A stretch of 7,607 nucleotides of DNA from an uncultured Clostridia bacterium (GTDB taxonomy: Bacteria; Bacillota; Clostridia; Oscillospirales; CAG-272): positions 1 through 7,607 of the forward strand of contig CAMGCN010000041.1 of assembly GCA_946040935.1 (NCBI GenBank), in the 5' to 3' direction. Shown here one piece after another: positions 1 to 7,607 of this stretch. Below the pieces are notes generated by a model, which ran no database searches, had not been told where the DNA came from, and saw only the letters and a list, made by a program, of their open reading frames with translations. Each line of letters begins with the position of its first letter. The stretch's first letter is position 1. The position numbers and the translations under genes were made by a program.

Positions 1-1053
1 GGTTTAAGCGACAGAAAGATGCAGATACTCAGGGCGGTCGTGGAATTTTATATAAAAACGGGAGAGCCGGTCGGAAGCAAATATTTACAGGACAACGAGT
101 TTGACCGACTTTCAAGCGCCACGATTCGCAACGAGATGGCTGAACTCGAAGAAATGGGATTTCTATGTCACCCGCACACATCTGCCGGGCGTATTCCTAC
201 CGAGTTTGGATATCGCCTTTACGTTGACAGTCTTATGCGGACGTACAGCATGAACGCCACAGAGGTCCGTGCGCTTCGTGATATGCTTTCCGACAAGGTT
301 GCCGAGCTTGACAAAATACTCGATCGCGCGGGCAGGTATATGTCCGCCGTGACGAATTATACGGCGCTTTCGGTAAAACCTAAAAATTCGCTTGCGTCGG
401 TTTTCAGATATAATTGCGTCCCTATCGACGGAAGCAGTTTTCTGTTAGTTGCCATTCTTTCTGTCGGCACGGTGAAAACGAAATATGTAAGATGCTCAAA
501 GCCTCTTTGCGACTCTGTACTCAAAAAGCTCGAAAAGGTCCTGAACGGATATATGTCGGGCGTAAATATAGAAACACTTACGCTTAACAGCGTTGTACAG
601 ATGGAACAGGATATGGGAGAGGACGCATACCTTATCACTACGGTGATAAAACACATCCTTTCGATTTTGAGCGAGAGCGGAGGAGGCACTCTGAAATTTG
701 AGGGAGTCGACCGCTTACTTGAGTATCCCGAGTTTACTGACGTAAACAGACTCAGGGGTATGCTTAATTTAATGGAAAATCAGGACGACATCGTCGATCT
801 GGTGACAGACGCAGGCGACGGAGTCAAGGTTTATATAGGCAAGGAAAACAGCGTTTCCGAAATGAACAACTCTACGCTTATTTTCCGAACCATAAAATCA
901 GGCGAAAACGTCATCGGGGCGATAGGCGTCATAGGACCGTGCAGAATGGACTATCCAAAGGTTATAACGACGGTCGACACCCTTTGCCGCGAAATAGAAA
1001 GAACGATAAACGGCGCGTCTTTGCCGCCGGGAAAGAATGAGAAAGATGGCTGA
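1..1053 (+). CDS. hrcA: Heat-inducible transcription repressor HrcA (5' partial)
   Basis: HrcA is the repressor of class I heat-shock genes. It binds the CIRCE inverted repeat ahead of hrcA/dnaK and groE operons and needs GroEL to stay active. The frame is open from base 1: six codons (GLSDRK) precede the first visible ATG at 19 and match the usual HrcA opening (LSERK..IL), so the true start lies just outside the window and ATG 19 is internal. Counting from that ATG, the N-terminal winged helix carries SSATIRNEMAELEEMGFL (32-49), followed by the family hallmark SAGRIPTEFGYRLYVD (55-70). The C-terminal part ends with IGVIGPCRMDYPKVI, close to the conserved HrcA IGP.RMDY motif. Visible length is 350 codons, near full size for the family. 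The stop at 1051-1053 overlaps the grpE start. Any promoter and CIRCE element would be upstream and cannot be seen here. Confidence 0.97.
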   Translation, partial: GLSDRKMQILRAVVEFYIKTGEPVGSKYLQDNEFDRLSSATIRNEMAELEEMGFLCHPHTSAGRIPTEFGYRLYVDSLMRTYSMNATEVRALRDMLSDKVAELDKILDRAGRYMSAVTNYTALSVKPKNSLASVFRYNCVPIDGSSFLLVAILSVGTVKTKYVRCSKPLCDSVLKKLEKVLNGYMSGVNIETLTLNSVVQMEQDMGEDAYLITTVIKHILSILSESGGGTLKFEGVDRLLEYPEFTDVNRLRGMLNLMENQDDIVDLVTDAGDGVKVYIGKENSVSEMNNSTLIFRTIKSGENVIGAIGVIGPCRMDYPKVITTVDTLCREIERTINGASLPPGKNEKDG

Positions 1054-1606
1054 AGAAAATAAGAAAACCGAAGATACGGTTAAAGAAGAAACCGTAAAGG
1101 AAGAGACCGAAAAAGAAGAGGTCAAAAAAGAAAAAAACGGTGAGTGTGCCGAGAAAAAGAAGAAAGACGCTTCAAAAAAAGAGTGCGCCAAGCTAAAAGA
1201 AGAGATAGAAAAACAAAAAGACGCATATATGCGGCTGGCCGCCGAGTACGACAACTACCGTAAACGCACACAGAAGGAAAAAGAAGAAATCTACACAGAC
1301 GCGATTTCAGACGCTCTGAAGCAGATATTGCCGGTAGTCGACAATCTGGAGCGTGCTCTCAAATATGCCGAGGGCGATAAAGTGGTCGAGGGCGTCAAGA
1401 TGACATATGATAAGTTTGAAAAGGTGCTTTCCGATATGGGAGTTGAGGAAATAGAGTGCAAGACATTCGATCCCTACTATCATAACGCGGTAATGCACAT
1501 TGAGGACGAGGCATACGGCGAGTCGGAAATCGTCGAGTGCTTTGAAAAGGGCTACAAAAAAGGCGATAAAGTTATAAGATACGCTATGGTAAAAGTGGCG
1601 AACTGA
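1037..1606 (+). CDS. grpE: Nucleotide exchange factor GrpE
   Basis: GrpE is the cytoplasmic co-chaperone that releases ADP from DnaK and acts as a thermosensor of the cycle. The 189-residue frame shows the family plan. Residues 1-60 are a very Lys/Glu-rich, probably disordered tail. A long coiled-coil helix follows with YMRLAAEYDNYRKRTQKEKE (64-83) and LPVVDNLERAL (98-108). The C-terminal beta domain has GVEEIE (135-140), FDPYYHNAVMH (144-154) and the signature GYKKGDKVIRYAMVKVAN (172-189). RYAMV replaces the commoner RPAMV. The start is uncertain: ATG 1037 gives MRKMAEENKK and overlaps hrcA by 17 bases, while ATG 1046 gives MAEENKK and overlaps by 8. A purine-rich GGGAAAG at 1029-1035 fits 1046 better by spacing. 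The overlap implies translational coupling with hrcA. Identity is certain; only the first three residues are in doubt. Confidence 0.97.
   Translation: MRKMAEENKKTEDTVKEETVKEETEKEEVKKEKNGECAEKKKKDASKKECAKLKEEIEKQKDAYMRLAAEYDNYRKRTQKEKEEIYTDAISDALKQILPVVDNLERALKYAEGDKVVEGVKMTYDKFEKVLSDMGVEEIECKTFDPYYHNAVMHIEDEAYGESEIVECFEKGYKKGDKVIRYAMVKVAN
1079..1123 (+). repeat. Degenerate 15-bp tandem repeat in the grpE tail
   Basis: Three in-frame 15-base units (1079-1093, 1094-1108, 1109-1123) encode VKEET, VKEET and EKEEV within the charged N-terminal extension of GrpE. The copies differ at third positions and at the last unit, so this is an old, drifting repeat rather than a recent expansion. It lies in a poorly conserved, probably disordered part of the protein, and length variation here is probably neutral. 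Confidence 0.6.
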
Positions 1607-1624
1607 TAAACATATTTTTGATAA

Positions 1625-3496
<1,872 letters not shown>

Positions 3497-3503
3497 TGAG
3501 AAA

Positions 3504-3538
3504 AGAAAAGTAAGGGCACAAAGTGCCCTGACTTTTCT
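3504..3538 (+). promoter_or_regulatory. Long hairpin in the dnaK-dnaJ gap
   Basis: AGAAAAGT (3504-3511) pairs with ACTTTTCT (3531-3538), and AGGGCAC (3513-3519) pairs with GTGCCCT (3523-3529). One A/G mismatch interrupts the stem and the loop is three A's. That is 15 pairs out of 16, starting seven bases after the dnaK stop and ending five bases before the dnaJ ribosome binding site AAAGGA (3544-3549). No T-run follows directly; the nearest is TTTTT at 3550-3554, twelve bases on, inside the dnaJ leader. It is therefore a poor canonical terminator. A 3' stabiliser of the hrcA-grpE-dnaK message, a processing site or a partial attenuator that lowers dnaJ output is more likely. The structure is seen in the sequence; the role is inferred. 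Confidence 0.8.
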
Positions 3539-3557
3539 GCGTTAAAGGATTTTTACA

Positions 3558-4682
3558 ATGGCAGAAAAACGTGATTTTTATGAAGTCCTCGGTATAGATA
3601 AGGGTGCGGATGACGCCGCTATCAAAAAAGCATACAGAAGTATGGCGAAAAAATACCACCCTGACCTTAACCCGGGCGATAAAAACGCCGAAGAAAAATT
3701 CAAAGAGGTAAACGAAGCTTATGAGGTACTCTCCGACCCGCAGAAAAAGGCGGCGTATGACAGATACGGCCACGCCGCTTTCGACCAGACCGCAGGCGGC
3801 GGAGCAGGCGGATTCGGCGGATTCGGAGATTTCGGAGACTTCGGCGATATAGGCGATATTTTTTCCAGCTTCTTCGGCGGAGGGGGCGGCTCTTCGTCTC
3901 GCAGAAACGGGCCTGTTCGCGGCTCGGATATCCGTGTGCGGCTGAATATTACTTTTGATGAAGCGGCGAAGGGCACTAAAAAGACGGTGACTTATCCGCG
4001 AGTCGAAGAATGTCCCGAATGCTCTGCGACAGGTGCGAAAAAGGGAACGTCGCCCGAAACCTGCCGAAAATGTAACGGCACGGGTACTGTAAGGGTACAA
4101 CAGCGGACAATGCTCGGCATGATGCAGACTACCACTCCTTGCCCCGACTGCGGAGGAAAAGGAAAGATAATCAAGGATCCCTGCGACAACTGCCGAGGCA
4201 AGGGCTATATACGAATCAACAAGACTATCGAGGTGACGGTGCCTGCAGGTATAAACGATGAGCAGACTCTTTCTGTTCGTTCACAGGGAGACGCGGGAAG
4301 AAACGGAGGGAGCTACGGCGACCTTTTGGTATTCGTAAATGTCCGTCCGCATCCTGTTTTCGAGAGACGCGGGTACGATTTATATTGCGAAATACCTATT
4401 TCCTTCTCGGAGGCGGCGCTCGGTGCGGAAGTCAGCGTTCCTACGCTTGATGAAAATGAAACTTATACCGTTCCCGAGGGCACACAGACGGGAACTACCT
4501 TTACATTGAAGGGCAAAGGCGTGCAAAAGCTCAACTCAAAGAACAAGGGCGATTTGCATTTTACCGTCGTGGTTGAAACGCCGAAAGGACTTAATTTTGA
4601 ACAAAGGGAGCTTTTACGAAAGCTGGGAGAGTCGTTTGGCGACAGAAGCAAAAAAGGCTCGTCCCGTTTCAGAAAAAAATAA
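3558..4682 (+). CDS. dnaJ: Chaperone protein DnaJ (Hsp40, type I)
   Basis: DnaJ delivers unfolded clients to DnaK and triggers ATP hydrolysis. The full type I layout is present in 374 residues. The J domain (about 5-70) has the essential HPD at 34-36. A Gly/Phe-rich linker (79-112) contains a run of GFG/DFG units. The zinc-binding centre has four cysteine pairs: CPEC (152-155), CRKC (169-172), CPDC (195-198) and CDNC (209-212). Two beta-sandwich client-binding domains and a short basic tail complete it. The first zinc repeat reads CPECSATG, with Ala where CxxCxGxG normally has Gly; all eight cysteines are intact, so zinc binding should be retained. ATG 3558 is supported by AAAGGA eight bases upstream and by the typical [12 protein letters not shown] opening. 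Confidence 0.99.
   Translation: MAEKRDFYEVLGIDKGADDAAIKKAYRSMAKKYHPDLNPGDKNAEEKFKEVNEAYEVLSDPQKKAAYDRYGHAAFDQTAGGGAGGFGGFGDFGDFGDIGDIFSSFFGGGGGSSSRRNGPVRGSDIRVRLNITFDEAAKGTKKTVTYPRVEECPECSATGAKKGTSPETCRKCNGTGTVRVQQRTMLGMMQTTTPCPDCGGKGKIIKDPCDNCRGKGYIRINKTIEVTVPAGINDEQTLSVRSQGDAGRNGGSYGDLLVFVNVRPHPVFERRGYDLYCEIPISFSEAALGAEVSVPTLDENETYTVPEGTQTGTTFTLKGKGVQKLNSKNKGDLHFTVVVETPKGLNFEQRELLRKLGESFGDRSKKGSSRFRKK
3810..3854 (+). repeat. 9-bp tandem units coding the DnaJ Gly/Phe linker
   Basis: Five successive 9-base units encode [15 protein letters not shown] (residues 85-99 of DnaJ). They differ by single substitutions, consistent with growth by slippage in the flexible G/F region, which is known to vary in length among DnaJ proteins. 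The repeat keeps frame and does not disturb the protein. Confidence 0.6.
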
Positions 4683-4699
4683 ATCAAAGGACAATCAGA

Positions 4700-4736
4700 C
4701 CGAGGACGTGTATTCGCACTTGACATGCGTGTTCGG
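4700..4736 (+). promoter_or_regulatory. Weak imperfect stem-loop between dnaJ and prmA
   Basis: In the 70-base dnaJ-prmA gap, CCGAGGACGTGT (4700-4711) can fold onto ATGCGTGTTCGG (4725-4736) with eight Watson-Crick pairs, three G-T wobbles and one mismatch, around a 13-base loop. It sits just ahead of the prmA ribosome binding site AAGGTGG (4742-4748). No U-tract follows, so termination is unlikely. It might modulate prmA translation or be chance pairing. Confidence 0.3.
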
Positions 4737-4752
4737 AATTTAAGGTGGCAAT

Positions 4753-5658
4753 ATGAAATATATACAGATATGCTGTACCTGTAATACAAAAGACCGCGAT
4801 ACCGTATGCGCGATAATGAGCGTCATCGACCCTCAACTTATGATTGAAGATTTTTCGGACATCGAGGAGATTGACACCTGCTACGGCGAGCTTATAGACG
4901 AGGAACTTTTACGCGCCGACAGGGAGCATTGCCGAGTCAGTCTCTTCATAACCGAGGATAAAAACCCCGCCGAATATACCGGATTTCTTTCCGAACGGTT
5001 TGCTTCTCAAGGAATCGAATGCGATATGAAAGTAGAGGGAATCGACGAAAAGGACTGGGAGAACGAATGGAAAAAGTATTATTTCCCTGTTCACATAGGA
5101 AATAAGCTCGTTATAGTTCCGGCGTGGCAGGAATACGAGCCGTCGGAGGGCGAGGTCACGGTGCTTATGGACCCGGGACTCGCTTTCGGCACGGGAACCC
5201 ATGAAACAACACGGCTTTGTGCAAAATCGCTTGAAAAGTACCTCGTTTGCAATTCAAGCGTACTCGATGTGGGATGCGGAAGCGGCATACTTTCAATCGC
5301 GGCGAAGAAGCTCGGCGCGGGATATGTTTTCGGATGCGATATCGACCCTGTGGCGGTGCGTGTGGCAAAGGAGAACGCCGACGCAAACGGCGTTGAGTGC
5401 GAATACGGTGTATCTGATTTGCTGAAGGGGGTAAAAGGAAAATACGATATTATGTGTGCAAACATTGTCGCTGACATTCTCATAAGAATGGCGCCCGACG
5501 CGGCAGGCTGTCTTAACGACGGAGGTATTGTCATCGCAAGCGGCATAATCGCCTCAAGATGCGACGAGGTGATAAAAGCGATGAGTGAAAACGGACTTGA
5601 ACTTATTGAAACAGACTCTGAAAACGACTGGCGTGCGCTGATACTTAAAAAGAAATGA
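4753..5658 (+). CDS. prmA: Ribosomal protein L11 methyltransferase PrmA
   Basis: PrmA uses S-adenosylmethionine to trimethylate amino groups of ribosomal protein L11 in the cytoplasm. The 301-residue frame has the two-domain family form. The N-terminal L11-recognition domain (about 1-95) is followed by a linker with EWKKYYFP (105-112), then a Rossmann-fold methyltransferase domain. Diagnostic motifs are DPGLAFGTGTHETT (140-153), the SAM-binding glycine loop VLDVGCGSG (170-178), Asp196 in GCDID as the probable ribose-binding acid, and ANIVADIL (236-243), the counterpart of the catalytic ANIL motif. ATG 4753 is preceded by AAGGTGG with four bases spacing. prmA after dnaJ is the standard Firmicutes order (yqeT in Bacillus subtilis). 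A terminator starts immediately after the stop, so prmA appears to be the last gene of the heat-shock unit here. Confidence 0.97.
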   Translation: MKYIQICCTCNTKDRDTVCAIMSVIDPQLMIEDFSDIEEIDTCYGELIDEELLRADREHCRVSLFITEDKNPAEYTGFLSERFASQGIECDMKVEGIDEKDWENEWKKYYFPVHIGNKLVIVPAWQEYEPSEGEVTVLMDPGLAFGTGTHETTRLCAKSLEKYLVCNSSVLDVGCGSGILSIAAKKLGAGYVFGCDIDPVAVRVAKENADANGVECEYGVSDLLKGVKGKYDIMCANIVADILIRMAPDAAGCLNDGGIVIASGIIASRCDEVIKAMSENGLELIETDSENDWRALILKKK

Positions 5659-5700
5659 AAAATCGAGCAATTTGTCTCGGTTTTTTGTTTTTGGCTTTTT
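5659..5700 (+). terminator. Intrinsic terminator after prmA
   Basis: AAAATCGAG (5659-5667) pairs with CTCGGTTTT (5676-5684) as a nine-pair stem including one T-G wobble, with an eight-base loop. It runs into TTTTTTG and further T-rich sequence to 5701. The stem begins on the base after the prmA stop. This is a textbook Rho-independent terminator in form and separates the chaperone-prmA unit from rsmE. Confidence 0.85.
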
Positions 5701-5770
5701 TACAAAGAGAATTTTTTTATAATGTTCATATATTTTTAAGGCGCAATTTTGTGAATAATTACCTATGTTA

Positions 5771-5799
5771 TTGACATTTTGCATAAAATGTGATATCAT
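5771..5799 (+). promoter_or_regulatory. Sigma-A-type promoter for rsmE
   Basis: A perfect -35 box TTGACA (5771-5776), a 17-base spacer and a -10 box TATCAT (5794-5799) preceded by TGA (5791-5793), an extended -10 TGn motif. Transcription would start near 5806 and leave a leader of about 58 bases before the rsmE ATG. It follows the prmA terminator and is the clearest promoter in the window. Confidence 0.85.
5774..5791 (+). promoter_or_regulatory. 7-4-7 inverted repeat in the promoter spacer (candidate operator)
   Basis: ACATTTT (5774-5780) and AAAATGT (5785-5791) are exact reverse complements separated by GCAT. The repeat overlaps the end of the -35 box and the TG of the extended -10, so a dimeric protein bound here would block RNA polymerase. 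It does not match CIRCE, and I recognise no named operator. The placement suggests regulation, but AT-rich palindromes also arise by chance. Confidence 0.5.
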
Positions 5800-5827
5800 A
5801 CAATAGTAAATTTGTATAAAAGCAGAG

Positions 5828-5846
5828 CGGTTTCAGCATGGAACCG
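5828..5846 (+). promoter_or_regulatory. Small stem-loop just upstream of the rsmE ribosome binding site
   Basis: CGGTTTC (5828-5834) pairs with GGAACCG (5840-5846) through seven pairs, one of them T-G, around the loop AGCAT. The stem ends directly against AAAGGA (5847-5852), the rsmE Shine-Dalgarno. It may protect the leader or tune translation initiation. It is too small to be a known riboswitch. Confidence 0.45.
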
Positions 5847-5852
5847 AAAGGA
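5847..5852 (+). promoter_or_regulatory. Ribosome binding site that decides the rsmE start
   Basis: AAAGGA lies eleven bases before ATG 5864 but only two bases before the in-frame TTG at 5855. Two bases is too close for initiation, while eleven is long but workable. The site therefore supports ATG 5864, in agreement with the MPRFFV opening typical of RsmE. Confidence 0.6.
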
Positions 5853-5863
5853 ATTTGAAATAC

Positions 5864-6583
5864 ATGCCGAGATTTTTTGTCGAAAATGACAGTATAAACG
5901 ACGGTGTTTTTACACTCACCGGTGAAAACGCACGGCATATCTCTTTGAGTCTTCGGATGAAAACAGGCGAACATATCACCGTATGCGACGCAGAGGGCAG
6001 AGTGAGCGAGTGCGAAATAACCGATATCGGCTCGGATACGGTCAAAGCCCGCGCTCTCAAGGTGCTTCGGGACAACGGAGAACCTCCCTACAAAGCGGTG
6101 CTTTGTCAGGCAATAGCCAAGGGCGACAAAATGGATACGATAATTCAAAAGGCGGTCGAGCTGGGCGTTCACCGGATAATACCTTTTGAAAGTAAAAACT
6201 GCGTGGCGCGAATAAAGCCCGAGGCAAGGGCGAAAAAAACCGAAAGATACCGTAATATTGCCAAGGCGGCGGCAAAGCAATGCGGAAGAGGCATAATTCC
6301 GCAGGTGGACGAACCGTGCACCTTTGACGATATAATGAAAATCAAGGACGGAGAGAGAATTTTTTGCTATGAGTGTTCGGATACTCCGCTTGAGGGACAT
6401 CTTACGGGAGATGTCATATATTTTTTGATAGGGCCCGAAGGCGGATTTTCGCCGCTCGAGGCTGAAAAAGCAGCAGAAAACGGCTGGCAGAGCGTCAGCC
6501 TGGGGAAAAGGATATTGCGTACAGAGACAGCGTCGGCATATTTTCTTTGCGCGCTGTCTTATGAAAGAGAAAATAAAAGATAA
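5864..6583 (+). CDS. rsmE: 16S rRNA (uracil(1498)-N(3))-methyltransferase RsmE
   Basis: RsmE is a SPOUT-family, SAM-dependent enzyme that methylates N3 of U1498 in helix 44 of 16S rRNA on the assembled 30S subunit. From ATG 5864 the protein has 239 residues, normal for the family. The N-terminal PUA-like RNA-binding domain opens with MPRFFV and carries ENARHISLSLRMKTGE (21-36). The knotted catalytic domain shows QAIAKGDKMD (82-91), QKAVELG (95-101), QCGRG (139-143) and the SAM-binding knot motifs IGPEGGFS (189-196) and SLGKRILRTETA (212-223). An in-frame TTG at 5855 would add MKY but fits the ribosome binding site poorly. The gene is yqeU in the Bacillus subtilis dnaK operon; here it has its own promoter and is probably cotranscribed with the regulator 20 bases downstream. 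Confidence 0.96.
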   Translation: MPRFFVENDSINDGVFTLTGENARHISLSLRMKTGEHITVCDAEGRVSECEITDIGSDTVKARALKVLRDNGEPPYKAVLCQAIAKGDKMDTIIQKAVELGVHRIIPFESKNCVARIKPEARAKKTERYRNIAKAAAKQCGRGIIPQVDEPCTFDDIMKIKDGERIFCYECSDTPLEGHLTGDVIYFLIGPEGGFSPLEAEKAAENGWQSVSLGKRILRTETASAYFLCALSYERENKR

Positions 6584-6603
6584 CTATAAAAGGAGTCTTT
6601 ACA

Positions 6604-7564
6604 ATGTCTAAACTGTTTCAGAGCGTGATTCATCAGATGCGGGACGCGGTTGATCGTACAATCGGAGTTCTCGATGAAAACGGAGTTGTAGTATCCTGCA
6701 CCGAGCTTACCATGATAGGCGAAGCGCGCCACGGAATAAGAGAGGGCCTTGCATACTCTCCCGAAGTTTTTGTTTCGGGCGAGTATACTTACAGAGCGAT
6801 CGGAAACTCTTCAAAACCGGACTACATAGTGTTCGTCGAGGGAACTGACAAAGAGGCGGAGTCTCTTTCAATGATTATCAGCGTTTCCCTTTCAAACATC
6901 AAGTCCCTTTATGATGAAAAATACGACAGGGCGTCTTTCGTCAAAAACATAATACTTGACAACATTCTGCCCAGCGATATTTATGTAAAAGGCAAGGAGC
7001 TTCACTTTGACGCCGATGTTTGCCGAGTTGTTTATCTTATCAAGTTCTCGGGCAAGGGAGAGGGCCTTCCCTTTGACATGATACAGAATATTTTCCCTGA
7101 CCGTGCAAAGGATTTTGTCATCAGCGTCGGCGAGCAGGATATTGTCCTTGTAAAAGAGCATCGTATGGGCGTCGACTCAAAGACTGTTGAAAAAGTGGCG
7201 CACCAGATTGATGATACCCTGTCGAGCGAGTTCTACACCAAGGTGTCGATAGGTATCGGCACGCCTGTAGAAAATCTCAAGGATCTTTCCCGTTCCTATA
7301 AAGAGGCGCAGGTCGCAATAGAGGTGGGAAAGGTATTTGAAACGGAAAAGAGTATTATAAGCTATGAAAATCTCGGCATAGGAAGACTTATATATCAGCT
7401 TCCCACTACTCTTTGCGAGATGTTTTTGCAGGAGGTTTTCAAAAAGGGAAGCTTCGAGTCTCTTGACCGTGAAACGCTTATGACAATTAAGTGCTTCTTT
7501 GAAAACAATCTGAATGTCTCGGAAACATCGAGAAAGCTTTTTGTTCACAGAAACACTCTTGTAT
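6604..7564 (+). CDS. CdaR/PucR-type transcriptional regulator (3' partial)
   Basis: A probable ligand-responsive DNA-binding regulator of the CdaR/PucR class; its target and ligand are unknown. Residues 1-105 form a possible sensor segment with GVLDENGVVVSCTELTMIG (21-39), which recalls the 'DenG.vvastd..riG' pattern of sugar-diacid recognition domains but is too divergent to name a ligand. Residues about 135-260 resemble the degenerate GGDEF-like domain of CdaR proteins, with VSIGIGTPVENLKDLSRSYKEAQVAIEVG (214-242). The start of the C-terminal PucR-type helix-turn-helix is at 291-320, with SETSRKLFVHRNTLV. In this family HRNTLV is normally followed by YRL; here it is cut after codon 320 by adapter sequence, so some tens of residues are missing. 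ATG 6604 has AAGGAG (6590-6595) at eight bases. Only 20 bases separate it from rsmE, so the two are likely cotranscribed. Confidence 0.85.
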
Positions 7565-7607
7565 CTGTCTCTTATACACATCTGACGCTGCCGACGAAGG
7601 CTTAGGT
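7565..7607 (+). other. Illumina Nextera adapter and i5 index (non-genomic)
   Basis: The last 43 bases are sequencing adapter. Bases 7565-7583 are exactly the 19-base Tn5 mosaic end used in Nextera libraries, in read-through orientation. Bases 7584-7597 (GACGCTGCCGACGA) complete the reverse complement of the Nextera Read 1 adapter. Bases 7598-7605, AGGCTTAG, are the reverse complement of the standard i5 index 508 (CTAAGCCT). Bases 7606-7607, GT, begin the reverse complement of the P5 sequence. This is an untrimmed read-through that ended the contig, not DNA of the organism. In the regulator's frame it would be read as the spurious tail SVSYTHLTLPTKA. Confidence 0.98.

Noticed and set aside
5718..5723. 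A perfect TATAAT upstream of rsmE
   Set aside because: No acceptable -35 box lies 16-18 bases before it (the spot holds CTTTTT, the nearest TTGGCT is 21 bases off). It lies just after the terminator T-tract, where such AT strings are expected.
5855..5863. TTG start for rsmE adding MKY
   Set aside because: It is only two bases from the Shine-Dalgarno, whereas ATG 5864 gives the family-typical MPRFFV start.
5768..6400. Minus-strand open frame of 210 codons opposite rsmE
   Set aside because: It has no family motif and runs across the rsmE promoter and leader; it is a shadow of rsmE.
7561..7605. Apparent complete C-terminus and stop of the regulator (SVSYTHLTLPTKA)
   Set aside because: It is encoded by Nextera adapter and index sequence; the real gene continues beyond the contig.

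Overview
The window is ordinary low-GC Gram-positive chromosome, most likely from a clostridial (Eubacteriales/Oscillospirales-like) member of the Firmicutes. Three things point there. The gene order hrcA-grpE-dnaK-dnaJ-prmA-rsmE is the classical Firmicutes class I heat-shock cluster. The DnaK lacks the roughly two-dozen-residue insert that Gram-negative DnaKs carry in the ATPase domain. Start sites carry strong AGGAGG-like ribosome binding sites, and intergenic DNA is AT-rich. All genes lie on the plus strand. A genus cannot be named from this sequence alone. The sequence comes from a short-read assembly: its last 43 bases are Illumina Nextera adapter plus an i5 index, so the window ends at a real contig end.

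Bases 1-1053 are hrcA (5' end cut off by the window), the CIRCE-binding heat-shock repressor. It overlaps grpE (about 1037-1606), the nucleotide exchange factor. dnaK (1658-3496) and dnaJ (3558-4682) follow, separated by a near-perfect long hairpin that lacks an adjacent U-tract. prmA (4753-5658), the ribosomal protein L11 methyltransferase, closes the first transcription unit and is followed by a good intrinsic terminator.

A second unit starts in the AT-rich gap 5701-5863. It has a sigma-A-type promoter (TTGACA, 17 bp, TATCAT) whose spacer is almost filled by a perfect 7-4-7 inverted repeat, a candidate operator. This promoter would drive rsmE (16S rRNA m3U1498 methyltransferase, 5864-6583) and, 20 bp later, a CdaR/PucR-type transcriptional regulator (6604 onward). 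That reading frame is interrupted by adapter after codon 320, inside its C-terminal helix-turn-helix.

Functionally, the first unit is the DnaK folding machine with its own repressor and a ribosomal-protein modifier. The second pairs an rRNA modifier with a putative ligand-responsive regulator. I see no mobile element, CRISPR array, tRNA or rRNA, and no undescribed system. The points that merit a second look are the adapter tail, the dnaK-dnaJ hairpin, the operator-like repeat in the rsmE promoter, and the rsmE-regulator pairing.
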